From Combretum micranthum (taxonomy: Eukaryota; Streptophyta; Magnoliopsida; Myrtales; Combretaceae): a stretch of DNA of 64,000 bases. Within the stretch, counting starts at the first letter, position 1, and every line of letters starts with the position of its first letter. A model generated the notes under the pieces. That model worked only from the letters and a program-made list of their open reading frames with translations. It was not told where the DNA came from and ran no database searches. Location of the stretch: contig JAMXBD010001043.1 of NCBI GenBank assembly GCA_024138025.1, positions 62,001 through 126,000 of the forward strand, written 5' to 3'. This document shows positions 1 through 11,500 of this stretch, one piece after another. Both the position numbers and the translations under genes were made by a program.

Positions 1-1779
1 CTTTTGATTTGAACTTTAATCACTAGAAGGAAAATTTAATACAAGACTAAAGGATTAAGAAAAATTCAACTTGTTTTGGAAGAAGAAATGAAGAAAATAA
101 AATAAGAATATACTCATTTATAACAACCTAGGAAAAATATAAGTTTCTTTAGATACTTGAAAGGAAATTTTCAAAACTAAGGTTTAAATGAATTGTTTTA
201 TGAAATAAATTGTTGAGACACTACCATTGGGATTTTGCATATAAAGTGAGCATACCTATATATATTCAAAAGTGTTTATCAAATATATTTATATTGTTAC
301 AAAAGGATTTTCTTTAAAATGGAGTTGAGTTAGAAAATGGATTTTTGCAAAAGTTTAGAAAATTCGTTTTAAATCTGTACCTGACGTTTCGGAACCCAAA
401 TGACCTTTTATGACCAAGATAAGTTTAGAAATGGATAGAACTTTTCGAATAGGTAGAAAACGGTATATCATATGCGAAATTCCGAGTTAAAATGAGCAAG
501 TTATGGCCATTTTAAGTTGGAATTTCTCTTATACGATTTTACCACGATTTTAAGTAAAGTTTAGAATCTCCAAGAATAGAAATTCATGGAAGACTTATCC
601 CGGGTATTTCTTTTGTCTAGGTGACGAAGGATACGAGAATACCCTACCCGAGGATTACTACGACTAAGAAGATAGCGAAATGGACGAGTGAGTTATTCCT
701 TCTAATTTCGTTACCTTGCTTGTGCTTGTAATGTAGTAGCATTAGTGTACTAAGAAAAGATAAAAACGAATATATTTGGGGATTTCGGGATATATATGAT
801 TCTATGTTTATGCGTGAATGAGAATTAAGAATATCGCAACTTCGATCTGCTTGTTTAAATAATTTTGTTTACTTACTTGTATGATTGTTTATTGTTGCTA
901 AATTGATTGATCGCCCCTAATAAACCTTAATAAGGTTTGACCTAAGAACAATAAAACGTTCACGCATAGCATCCATCGAGTCACATCTATTTCAGAAGGC
1001 TGCTACTCCTACGCGTAGAGTTGGATTGGCTGTGATCGTGGTGCCACGGGCCATGTTCCTTCCTGGAGAATCCAAATCGCTCGGGGAAAGCGACTCTAGG
1101 TTCGGAGCCGAGCCAACCGAACGCTGTGGGTGAGGACCTGGGGACTAGCAGTAGAAGGTCGAGGACCTTCAACCCCGATTCCCTAACCTTTGATACGGAG
1201 GGGTAAATCCGTTCTATATATGGTTTCCGGATGACTATATATATTCGCGTAATCATGTGATTGTTGCATTGTATGCATAGCATATGTGTGATTAAATAAA
1301 TAAACTTGTTTGAAAATATGGTGCGAATGAAAAGGAATATCTCACTAAGCTAGTTGTAGCTTATCCCTATAGATTTTGTTGAAACAGGTATATTTCGTGG
1401 AATAAATTTGAGGATCATGACATTAAGGAAGTCATGAACGGATGATTAAGGATATGGAATCATACGACGAAGAAATTTTGTAAGGTTCTTTATATGTGAT
1501 AACCTATATGATTAGGGACGTATATTTATTTGAAGATAATAGAAGAATATGCTTTAAAAATTGAATTGTGATATGCCTACTTTTTATATTAAGTGTTCTC
1601 TTTGCCTTGCTACTTAATTATTATCAATGTAAATTGCGCTACTCCGATGCGTCCCCTTGGTTGTGATGTACGCCTCGTACATAATATGGAAGCCTTTGCA
1701 TGACTAAGGTAGTCATTCCTAGGCTTTAGTATTGTGTACGGCGGACTGCCACGTTTAGGGTACCCCTCGGGGCGTGACA
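1..1779 (+). mobile_element. LTR X: 3' part of a family-1 gypsy LTR, cut by the window start
   Basis: This segment aligns with the last 1.78 kb of the 3' LTR of N1 (about 11103-12881). It ends with the shared terminal block (CGGCGGACTGCCACG, then GGTACCCCTCGGGGCGTGACA split by the CTC) at 1779. The first ~100 bases are more diverged from the N1 copies than the rest. The next base resumes exactly at the N1 LTR position equivalent to 9920, so X is the right edge of a same-family element or solo LTR inserted in the 5' LTR of N1. It holds one copy of the conserved block (430-525), the exon-like box (621-687, flanked by TCTAG and GTGAGT) and an acceptor-like ACAG at 1384-1387. The left part lies outside the window. 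Confidence 0.8.
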
Positions 1780-4749
1780 ACTACTTACCACTACCAAAAG
1801 CCTTCAAGCAATCCTTCTTTTCTTCTTACCCATTTAGGTAATGAAGAACTCATACTCTATTGTTTTTATGTCAAGTAACCTTATATGGTTTTGATGTTGT
1901 TTCTTAGGTTGAAAAACTAAAGAAAACCACATTAAGATCATGTTTGGTTCTTGTTCATGGAACTACTTTCATATATATATATATATATATATACTTTGTC
2001 ATTTATTACTTGTTTATATTTTGATCTTGCTTATATATAAATATACATATGTATATTATATTTATTTAGAGCATATAAGCTCATTTGTTATTTATTTACT
2101 TTCAAGTTATGCAATTTATTTTATGCAATTATTAAGACTAGTCTTTCTAGTCTTAGACTTGTCCATATCAAGTCAAAACAATCTTTTATTTATTCTCTTT
2201 AAATCTTTCGGGACTAGTCCATTCTTAGTCCGGGACGCCTTGATAAAGCTAAGGCTCCAATACTTGACCGGGATACCTTGATGAAGCTAAGGTTCCCAAT
2301 ACTTGATATTTTATTTTCTTGCTCATTAATTATTTTTAGTATTTTCTTATGTTCTTATTATTTTATATGCTCATGATACTTGCATTTGCATAATGTAATG
2401 TCTCAACTAGTCTAAAAATAGAATTTTGTTTTACTAAATGAACTCAAAGCTAAGTTTCCAATTATATGATTTACCACAAAAACATGAAGTTATTATCAAC
2501 AACCTAGAAATAGAAAATACAAGTTTTCTTAAATAACAAAAATAGTTTTACCAAGAAACATAAATAAATATTTTCCTTGTAATCTAAGTTTTTAGAAAAA
2601 TAAATCGTTAATATCGAAGGTTTAAGACTTAAACTCTTTTCTAAACTAAGGAACAAACCTAGATTTCAAAGTTAAGACAAAAAAAAAAAAAAAATCAACT
2701 CATCAAGTTATGAACCCACTTAGGAAAAATAATGATTTTCAAATTTCTAAAAGGAGGAACTAATTTTCAAAGGAATATAAATGAGGTAAGATTTATAATA
2801 ATGGATTTTATAAAAATATTCTTTTCAAAAGAAATGAAAGAACAAGTTTTGGAAAGCAAAAGTTTATATTTTAGAAATGAATATAAGAAGACAAAATTCA
2901 TTTTCTAAAATCATCCTAAATACAAAAATATAAAAATTTGAAACGACCTAATATACTTTTTGATAAAAATAAATCTTTTATCACTAGAAGCGAAATTTGT
3001 GAAAAACTAAGGTTAAAAGGAAAATTTTGCTTGTTTTGGAAAAGGAAATGAAGAAAATAAAATAAGAATATACTCATTTATAACAACTAGTAAAAATATA
3101 AAGTTTCTTTAAATACTTGAAAAGAAAATTTCAAAGTTAAAGTTTAAATGAATTGTTTTATGAAATAAATTGTTGAGACACTACCATTGGGATTCTTGCA
3201 TATAAAGTGAGCATACCTATATATTCAAAAGTGTTTATCAAATATATATTTATATTGTTACAAAAGGATTTTCTTTAAAATGGAGTTGAGTTAGAAAATG
3301 GATTTTGCAAAAGTTTAGAAAATTCGTTTTAAAACTGTACCTGACGTTTTCGGAACCCAAATGACCTTTTATGACCAGGATAAGTTTAGAAATGGATAGA
3401 ACTTTTCGAATAGGTATATCATATGCGAAATTCCGAGTTAAAATGAGCAAGTTATGGCCATTTTAAGTTGGAATTTCTTCTTATACGATTTTACCGTGAT
3501 TTTAAGAAAAGTTTAAGATCTCCAAGGATAGGAATTTCATGAAAGACTTATCCCGGGTATTTCTTTTGTCTAGGTGACAAAGGACACGAGAATACCCTAC
3601 CCAAGGATTTCTACGACTAAGAAGATAGCGAAATGGACGAGTGAGTTATTCCTTCTAATTTCGTTACCTTGCTTGTGCTTGTAATGTAGTAGCATTAGTA
3701 TATTAAGAAAAGATAAAAACGAATATATTTGGGGATTTCGGGATTATGTATATATATATATATATGATTCTATGTTTATGCGTGAAATGAGAATTAAGAA
3801 TATCGCAACTTCGATCTACTTGTTTAAATAATTTTGTTTACTTACTTTTATGATTGTTTATTGTTGCTAAATTGTTTGATCGCCCCTAATAAACCTTAAT
3901 AAGGTTTGATCTAAGAACAATAAAACGTTCACGCATAGCATCCATCGAGTCACATCTATTTCAGAAGGCTGCTACTCCTACGCGTAGAGCTGGATTGGCT
4001 GTGATCGTGCGATGTCACGGGCCATGTTCCTTCCTGGAGAATCCAAATCGCTCGGGAAAAGCGACTCTAGGTTCGAGCCGAGCCAACCGAATACTGTGGG
4101 TGAGGACCTGGGGACTAGCAGTAGAAGGTCGGGGACCTTTAACCCCGATTCCCTAACCTTTGATACAGAGGGGTAAATCCATTCTATATATGGTTTCCGG
4201 ATGACTATATATATTCGTGTAATCATGTGATTGTTGCATTGTATGCATAGCATATGTTTGATTAAATAAATAAACTTGTTTGAAATTATGGTACGAACGA
4301 AAAGGAATGTCTCACTAAGCTAGTTGTAGCTTATACCCCTATAGATTTTGTTGAAACAGGTATATTCGTGGATTAAATTTGAGGATCACGACATTAAGGA
4401 AGTCATGGACGGATGATAAGGATATGGAATCATACGATGAAGAAATTTTGTAAGATTCATTATATGTGATAACCTATATGATTAGGGACGTATATTTATT
4501 TGAAGATAATAGAAGAATATGCCTTAAGAATTGAATTGTGATATGCTTACGTTTTATATTAAGTATTCTCTTTGCCTTGTTACTTATTTATTATCAATGT
4601 AAATTGCGCTACTCTGATGCGTCCCCTTGGTTGTGATGTACGCCTTGTACATAATATGGAAGCCTTCGCGTGACTAAGGTAGTCATTCCTAGGCTTTAGT
4701 ATTGTGTACGGCGGACTGCCACATTTAGGGTACCCCTCGGGGCGTGACA
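1780..4749 (+). repeat. 5' LTR of N1, missing its first ~1.38 kb
   Basis: It is collinear and nearly identical with 9920-12881. The missing first part was displaced leftwards by the insertion of X. Visible landmarks are a donor-like TTTAG/GTAATG (GT at 1838-1839), the conserved block (3390-3476, with a ~9-base internal deletion compared with X), the exon-like box (3574-3640), an acceptor-like ACAG ending at 4359 and the terminal TGACA at 4745-4749. Confidence 0.85.
1971..1992. repeat. AT dinucleotide repeat
   Basis: An uninterrupted (AT)11 tract lies inside the 5' LTR of N1. The matching site in the 3' LTR (around 10112-10131) is interrupted and has a different length. Confidence 0.9.
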
Positions 4750-4757
4750 ATTTAAGT

Positions 4758-4769
4758 TGGTATCAGAGC
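4758..4769 (+). other. Primer binding site, initiator tRNA-Met
   Basis: TGGTATCAGAGC begins 8 bases after the end of the 5' LTR. It is complementary to the 3' end of plant initiator tRNA-Met, the usual primer of chromovirus-type gypsy elements. The 8-base spacer is the same as in element Q. Confidence 0.95.
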
Positions 4770-5247
4770 AACAAGGTTTTTGGAAGTTAGAAAAAGAAGA
4801 GTAGAAGGATAGATTGATAAGATTTGATCTTATGTTTAAGAATCCTTTTGTCTAAGAGTAGAATTCTACCTTAAAGAATATTAGGAGAAGGCAGGAAATA
4901 CTTGTGCAAGAATCTGAGGATATTTAAAGAGGAGTTACCCTAAGATGTTGACTCAAGATTGAGAAAGGTAGAAATAACTTGGAGATAGAACATAGCAGAA
5001 TAATATGGAGAAAACATGAAGGAGACTTAGAGTTTAGGTATAGAGTGTATATAGCAAGTTTACCTTAGCAAAGCCAATAAGCCTTAATGCATAGTAACCC
5101 TATTCAAGACCAATTAAGGGCAAGATAAGTTTAATGCCTCTTTATGGGTAAGACCCTCAGGTAAGTAACATTAAGTACCTACGTTAACCTTTAAATCAGA
5201 TGGACAAAAATCTTTCATGCTTCACTTTTCCTTAAAAAACAAATAAC
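4770..5247 (+). other. Untranslated leader of N1
   Basis: No ORF or motif is recognised here. The sequence is purine-rich and lies between the PBS and the first ORF. Confidence 0.6.
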
Positions 5248-5784
5248 ATGTGCGTAAAACTCGAAATAAAAGAAAAATCTAATACGATCGCTTCGTTTGG
5301 TTCTAGGAAGCTACCCGAGGAAGTTACGCCACAATCAAGCACCCCTCTCGAAGAACAACAAAAACCAGGAACACTCCCACGACAAGATCTAACTCAAGAA
5401 CTCTTAACCACCATAAGACTTCTAGAAGAGACGATAAGGACTTATATACAACAAGCACCCATAACCTCTGCACCCGCTCCGATTATAAGGCCCCAACTCG
5501 GAGCAACACCAGTAGCACAAGTCCCTTCCTTCATAGCCAATCAAGAACCCCAGGCTAAGAAGCATAAACAACTCCAACCTCTTAAGGACTTCGCAACCCC
5601 TAAGGTCAGATGCTGGAAGTGTAAAGGAAGACATTTCCCCAAAAGTTGCCCACAACTACAGTACAAGTGTTACTTCTGTGGAAGCAAAGACCACAAAATC
5701 CTTAATTGTCCTAGGAAGAATGGCACTATCTATTCTGGTCATGCAAAGAGAAAACACAGTGCCAACAATTACCCAAAACAATAA
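5248..5784 (+). CDS. Upstream CCHC zinc-knuckle ORF of N1 (178 aa)
   Basis: The protein has a low-complexity Pro/Gln/Thr-rich first half. Two zinc knuckles follow near residues 122-155: CWKCKGRHFPKSC (CX2CX3HX4C) and CYFCGSKDHKILNC (CX2CX4HX4C). A third knuckle-like stretch after them has lost its first cysteine and its last cysteine. These knuckles closely resemble those of the gag of P (45019-45459), so the ORF is probably a gag C-terminal part. It lies upstream of a second gag with its own three knuckles, which is unusual. A further reading frame (5839-6075) with one CXXC pair and a charged tail may be its decayed continuation. The expected role is RNA binding; the upstream position is unexplained. 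Confidence 0.6.
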   Translation: MCVKLEIKEKSNTIASFGSRKLPEEVTPQSSTPLEEQQKPGTLPRQDLTQELLTTIRLLEETIRTYIQQAPITSAPAPIIRPQLGATPVAQVPSFIANQEPQAKKHKQLQPLKDFATPKVRCWKCKGRHFPKSCPQLQYKCYFCGSKDHKILNCPRKNGTIYSGHAKRKHSANNYPKQ

Positions 5785-6548
5785 GGAAATGCTACGTATG
5801 CAGTCGTCTCATCTGTAGGACCAAGAATTACCCTACAAATGCCAAGGAAACATGCTACATGTGCAAGGTGTGGTATCTCTATGTATGAAGATCTAAAGAC
5901 GCAAGGTTTATGGGACGATCCCATCTCAGCCCCCGAAAGAGATGACCCATCCAAGGAAGAATGTAGGACTTCGTCTAGAGATCCTACCACCAAATCTCAC
6001 CATAAAGGAAAAGAAAAAGTTACTGATAATGAAGACGAGGGATCAAGTAATCAAGGAAATATTTCTACCCTGTGAAGAGCAATCCGAAGCAGGAATGGAC
6101 GCTAAACCTTCCGTAAAAGCTTTAATATACCGATAGGAGAAATGCTTTTGTAAAAAGAATTAATCAATGATGTATATGTTGTCTATGTAATGATTTGAAA
6201 TTTTAATTATGTTTTGCATCCTTTCTTTGAACTTTTGTAAAGGAAGTATTTAAGTCTTCCTTCTGTTTCCATGTATTTATTTTAATGATATAAATTTCCT
6301 TTTACTATGATTTCAGTCAATTTTCAAATATTTCTTCTATATTGTATTCATTTCCGTCTCGATTTTAGCATATTTCTCGATTGTTTTTCCGAAAAACGCT
6401 TAAGACTTAATAAAGTTCAAGAATCTCACACTAGCTTAATAAAACCTATAGAACAAATAGGAGACGTACTCGTGCTCAACGCAACCAAGAAATACCCCCT
6501 GTAGAACCTAAGAACCCGGAGGAACCTCAACAACCGAACCAACCACGA
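5785..6548 (+). other. Spacer between the two gag-type ORFs of N1
   Basis: It holds the possible continuation ORF at 5839-6075 (a CARC motif and a Lys/Glu-rich tail), then about 400 bases of AT-rich sequence with no recognised feature. Confidence 0.5.
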
Positions 6549-7723
6549 ATGGATCAAGCTAACATCGAACAATTTGCCAACCTCATAAGGAATTTCGCGC
6601 AACAGGCTCAGGCTATGCCTATACCAGCACCTGCACAAGAAGCAGCACTAGAAGTTCCAACGCCACCGATTGAAATAGCACCAGCTGAGCCCCATTACCG
6701 AAACCCTATCAGAGTATGTTGCCAGAGTTCATAAAGTGCAATCGATATTTTGATGGAGCTTTGGGAAAACCGGATGAAGCTGATGAATGGTTAGCACAAA
6801 TAGAACGATCATTCAATGCTTTTGAAGTACCACAACATCTTCAGCTTACATATGGGACTTTTATGCTGAGGTTCAATGCAAGAATATGGTGGGAATCCAA
6901 AAGTAGAGAGCTACTACCACCAATCACATGGGAGACATTTAGGCATGAATTCTTGGAGAACTTTTTCCCTGGAAGCTTGAGAATCCAATTTAGTGCAGAT
7001 TTCCTAAGTATTTCTCAAGGAGGCCGTAGTCTTGAACAATATGAAACAGAGTTCAATAAGCTGTTGCAATATGCCCCTGAATCATATAAGGATAGCGAGG
7101 AACTCAAGAGGCAAGTCTTCTTAGGAGGATTGGACGAAGACCTTCGTATCAAGTTGATAGAATTTGACATCAAAGATTTCCGAGAACTAGTAGAAAGAGC
7201 ACGAATTGTGGATGGTGCTAAGAAAAGGAGAAGGACGGAATGAAATGTCATGATAATTGAGGAAGAATCTATAAGTGAACCTAGCCTAAGCCTCAAAGTC
7301 AATGAGCTCGAAACATCGATCAGTCTGAGTAGAGAGAAGGATAAAAAGAAACTGGATACCCAATGTTGGAAATGCAAAAAGGCACATCAACCAAGACAGT
7401 GTCCCAAGCTTCAACACAGGTGTTACTACTGCGGGAGTCCGAATCACAAAGTTATGAGATGTCCAAAGAAAACCTCTGCCACCTATCTGATCTGTAAGAA
7501 GCCCGGACATATTGCCAAGAAGTGTCCTAAGAAGAAAAATATGGAAGGGAGATACTCAGCAATACCCCCACAAGAAATACGTGTATATAACCTACAAGGA
7601 CAATGGATTTGCGAGGAAGCCAACCAAGAGATAGGATTCGCTGTTTTAGAAGAAGACGATAGTCACGAATACGAGTTGATATCAGGCTACCCTTACACGC
7701 TAAAATTCTTGTTATACCGATAG
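6549..7723 (+). pseudogene. gag of N1 with capsid domain and three zinc knuckles
   Basis: Three pieces together form a gag. The N-terminus (6549 onward, MDQANIEQFANLIRNFAQQ) is Ala/Pro-rich. A frameshift near 6705-6716 leads into the retrotransposon capsid domain (6716-7243), which has LPEFIKCNRYFDG, WWESKSRELLPPITWETF, QYETEFNKLLQYAPESY and FLGGLDEDLRIKL. An in-frame TGA at 7241-7243 then interrupts the frame. The last part (7250-7723) has knuckles CWKCKKAHQPRQC and CYYCGSPNHKVMRC, a third with its first Cys lost (YLICKKPGHIAKKC), and then the conserved RIYNLQGQW-type motif. The protein would package element RNA. There is no downstream pol. The same family gag is present in P and Q. Confidence 0.85.
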
Positions 7724-8530
7724 TTGCCAGTAATGACCATAGATTATGTAATCGTCACCTTACTCCAGATGGAATAAAAATATGATTGTCGAAAATTTTG
7801 TATGTATCAAAAGAAGAAGGCAATTCAATTTTACCTTGAACACGCCAAAATACATCAAAAGCATAACTATTACCGCCTAAAAGCTAGAACCGGTAATGAT
7901 AAAATCTCAACAAGCAAATTCCAAATTTTTCATCTTGACCTCAAACCTTGTCAAGATGACCGTGTAAATAATAAAACAACAATACGGAATAAGTATAAAC
8001 AATGCGTATTTAATACGTGCATGTCATATATATACTCACATAAGAATGGGAAAGCGAATTTACAACCTTCCTTCGTTAAGTAATATACCAGTGTCGTGTC
8101 GAGTCGTCGTCAGTTTAAGATTGAGTCAAGTCAGGTGACAAATCGTCAGTCGTCTGTTGTGTTGGTTAAGTTTGAAACTCTTCAGAAAGAGTCAAGTAAA
8201 GTGAAGGTTGAAAGTCGCTAAAACCAAATCTTATTGATTCTATATATGCTATATTGCATAAAATATTAAATACACAACGAAATTCCAATATTACTAACTA
8301 AAGATATATGAGAAATAGAAAATACGAAAGAAGAAATCCAACAATAACGATAGACTTCCAACCCTTTTGTGGAAGTAAAACTAAGGAAACGACATAATGA
8401 AATCATAATACCTTTTTAACAAATAGACGTAAGACAAAATTCCGAATATCACGAATGTTGATGAATGACGATATACAATTTCTCATCAACCTACGTACGC
8501 ATGACAAGTTTTGAGGACAAAACTTTATTT
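7724..8530 (+). other. Non-coding internal tail of N1 where pol would be expected
   Basis: No RT, RNase H, integrase or protease motif is seen in any frame. A 93-aa ORF (7802-8083) is Lys/Asn-rich and has no recognisable similarity. The 3' end carries TTTGAGGACAAAACTTTATT (8499-8530 area), a pre-PPT block also found in P. It is therefore a retained replication signal rather than random sequence. Confidence 0.6.
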
Positions 8531-8543
8531 AAGGTGGGTAGGT
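8531..8543 (+). other. Polypurine tract of N1
   Basis: AAGGTGGGTAGGT directly precedes the TGTAAACC start of the 3' LTR. P has the identical 13-mer and Q differs only in the last base. Confidence 0.9.
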
Positions 8544-11500
8544 TGTAAACCCTCAAAAATTTTCATAATCCTTAAAAATAAATCTAGAAGTATAAATATC
8601 AAAAACCCGAAAAAATCAACTTGAGATTAAAACTCAATTCTAGACCGAGTCAAATACCGGAAACGAAACCCTAAAACTCGAACCAAGTTAAAACTTAATT
8701 CCAAATGAGAACAAAAACGAGTTTTCTCAATCTTGAGAAAACAGGAACCCTTGAAACGAAATATAAATTCTAACTAATCAACGTCCGTACATCAATTAAA
8801 TTACCTAACCGTTTTCTAACACGCAAATCAAGACAATATATCCAAATAACGATCAACAGCAAAATCTTAAAACCTTCGATAAATTTCAGAAATCACAAAT
8901 TTCAAATTCTCACCAAAAGTCAAACTAAGTCAACTCATAACCCTAGACTCGGTTAAACAATTCCGAGAACTAAAAACTATTAAATAATCACAAATAAAAT
9001 AAAATAAAATAAAACATAAATTTCGAGCTAAAATTTTTAAAATGATCAAAACTTGAAAATTATATGATATTACGAATATCTCGACAAAAATCGGAAATCA
9101 AAACGAACCCTAAAAGTCAACAAGCCTACAACGAACCCTAGTGTTTAAGATCCGGCAATCTCGCGTTTTCAAACCCTAGAAAACGAAATTAAGTTAATGG
9201 CCTAGAATAGTTCGTAATAACGTGGGGTAACATAAAAATATCATATTCGCAAATTTTGAGTGACCTTCGGACCCAAACGGGATCAGTTCTCGAAAAGCGT
9301 GTTCTGGAGCTCGGAATATTAAAAATATTCCGTTTATACCAATAGACTCGTAAAAATACAAGGATTCCAAAAATATCAGTTTTGGAATTTTTCGGTAGCT
9401 AAAAATTACAGATATCGCATTATTACGCGTATTTTTATTACTACCGGTACTTTAATTGTCTAGTCTACTATTCATAGTACTTTTCTACTATTCATTACTA
9501 TTTCACTATCTCTACTTTTTCTTACACCTATTTCTTACACCTATATATCTATTTTCTTACTTTTTTCATTTCCAACACAACTTTAATCACATCAAACTTT
9601 ACACATTACTTCTTTATTACACAACAAATAAAAATAAAACAAATTTTCCCCCTTTAGAAGACCAAAACCGGCGCCAATTTGACCCTCCCTCTTTCTCTAT
9701 TTTAATTTATTTTCTTTTATTTAATTACCTCTTAGTTCCTCCACAAAATTCTATAAATACCACCTCTCCCCTTCTCATTTCTTCACACCATTCCAAAGCA
9801 AAGAAATTATGCCAAAATCCTCTCCAAAAACTCCTCTCTATAATCTTACAAGAACTCTCTTCTTGTAAAGAGAAAATACTCTTCTTCCATTACTAAAGAA
9901 AGTTTCTTTTCAAAGCATCACTACTTACCACTACCAAAAGCCTTCAAGCAATCCTTCTTTTCTTCTTACCCATTTAGGTAATGAAGAACTCATACTCTAT
10001 TGTTTTTATGTCAAGTAACCTTATATGGTTTTGATGTTGTTTCTTAGGTTGAAAAACTAAAGAAAACCACATTAAGATCATGTTTGGTTCTTGTTCATGA
10101 AACTACTTTCATATATATATATAATATATATACTTTGTCATTTATTACTTGTTTATATTTTGATCTTGCTTATATATAAATATACATATGTATATTATAT
10201 TTATTTAGAGCATATAAGCTCATTTGTTATTTATTTACTTTCAAGTTATGCAATTTATTTTATGCAATTATTAAGACTAGTCTTTCTAGTCTTAGACTTG
10301 TCCATATCAAGTCAAAACAATCTTTTATTTATTCTCTTTAAATCTTTCGGGACTAGTCCATTCTTAGTCCCGGGACGCCTTGATAAAGCTAAGGCTCCAA
10401 TACTTGACCGGGATATTTTGATGAAGCTAAGGTTCCCAATACTTGATATTTTATTTTCTTGCTCATTAATTATTTTTAGTATTTTCTTATGTTCTTATTA
10501 TTTTATATGCTCATGATACTTACATTTGCATAATGTTAATGTCTCAACTAGTCTAAAAATAGAATTTTGTTTTACTAAATGAACTCAAAGCTAAGTTTCC
10601 AATTATATGATTTACCACAAAAACATGAAGTTATTATCAACAACCTAGTAATAGAATAATACAAGTTTTCTCAAGTTTTCTTAAATAACAAAGATAGTTT
10701 TACCAAGAAAACATAAATAAATATTTTCCTTGTAATAAAGTTTTTAGAAAAATAAATCGTTAATATCGAAGGTTTAAGACTTAAACTCTTTTCTAAACTA
10801 AGGAACAAACTAGATTTCAAAGTTAAGACAAAAAAAAATCAACTCATCAAGTTATGAACCCACTTAGGAAAAATAATGATTTTCAAATTTCTAAAAGGAG
10901 GAACTAATTTTCAAGGGAATATAAATGAGGTAAGATTTATAATAATGGATTTTATAAAAATGATTCTTTTCAAAAGAAATGAAAGAACAAGTTTTGGAAA
11001 GCAAAAGTTTATATTTTAGAAATGAATATAAGAAGACAAAATTCATTTTCTAAAATCATCCTAAATACAAAATTATAAAAAGGTTTTGAACGACCTAATA
11101 TACTTTTTGATAAAAATAAATCTTTTATCACTAGAAGCGAAATTTGTGAAAAACTAAGGTTAAAAGGAAAATTTACTTGTTTTGGAAAAGGAAATGAAGA
11201 AAATAAAATAAGAATATACTCATTTATAACAACTAGTAAAAATATAAAGTTTCTTTAAATACTTGAAAAGAAAATTTCAAAGTTAAAGTTTAAATGAATT
11301 GTTTTATGAAATAAATTGTTGAGACACTACCATTGGGATTCTTGCATATAAAGTGAGCATACCTATATATTCAAAAGTGTTTATCAAATATATATTTATA
11401 TTGTTACAAAAGGATTTTCTTTAAAATGGAGTTGAGTTAGAAAATGGATTTTGCAAAAGTTTAGAAAATTCGTTTTAAAACTGTACCTGACGTTTTCGGA

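Noticed and set aside
987..1283. Minus-strand ORF with near-identical copies at 3978-4253 and 12095-12388
   Set aside because: It is repeated only because it lies in three copies of the same LTR U5. One copy is frameshifted, and there is no domain or start context.
1940..2281. Hydrophobic ORF repeated at 10091-10516, looking like a membrane protein
   Set aside because: AT-rich LTR sequence gives Ile/Tyr/Leu-rich frames by composition; the two copies end differently because of small indels.
5422..5655. Minus-strand ORFs at 5422-5655, 5769-5993, 6426-6638, 7015-7377 and 7286-7510
   Set aside because: These are shadows of the plus-strand gag frames of N1.
8660..9160. Several CCCTAA-like motifs suggesting interstitial telomeric repeats
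   Set aside because: The motifs are single and dispersed, not tandem; they fit telo-boxes in U3.
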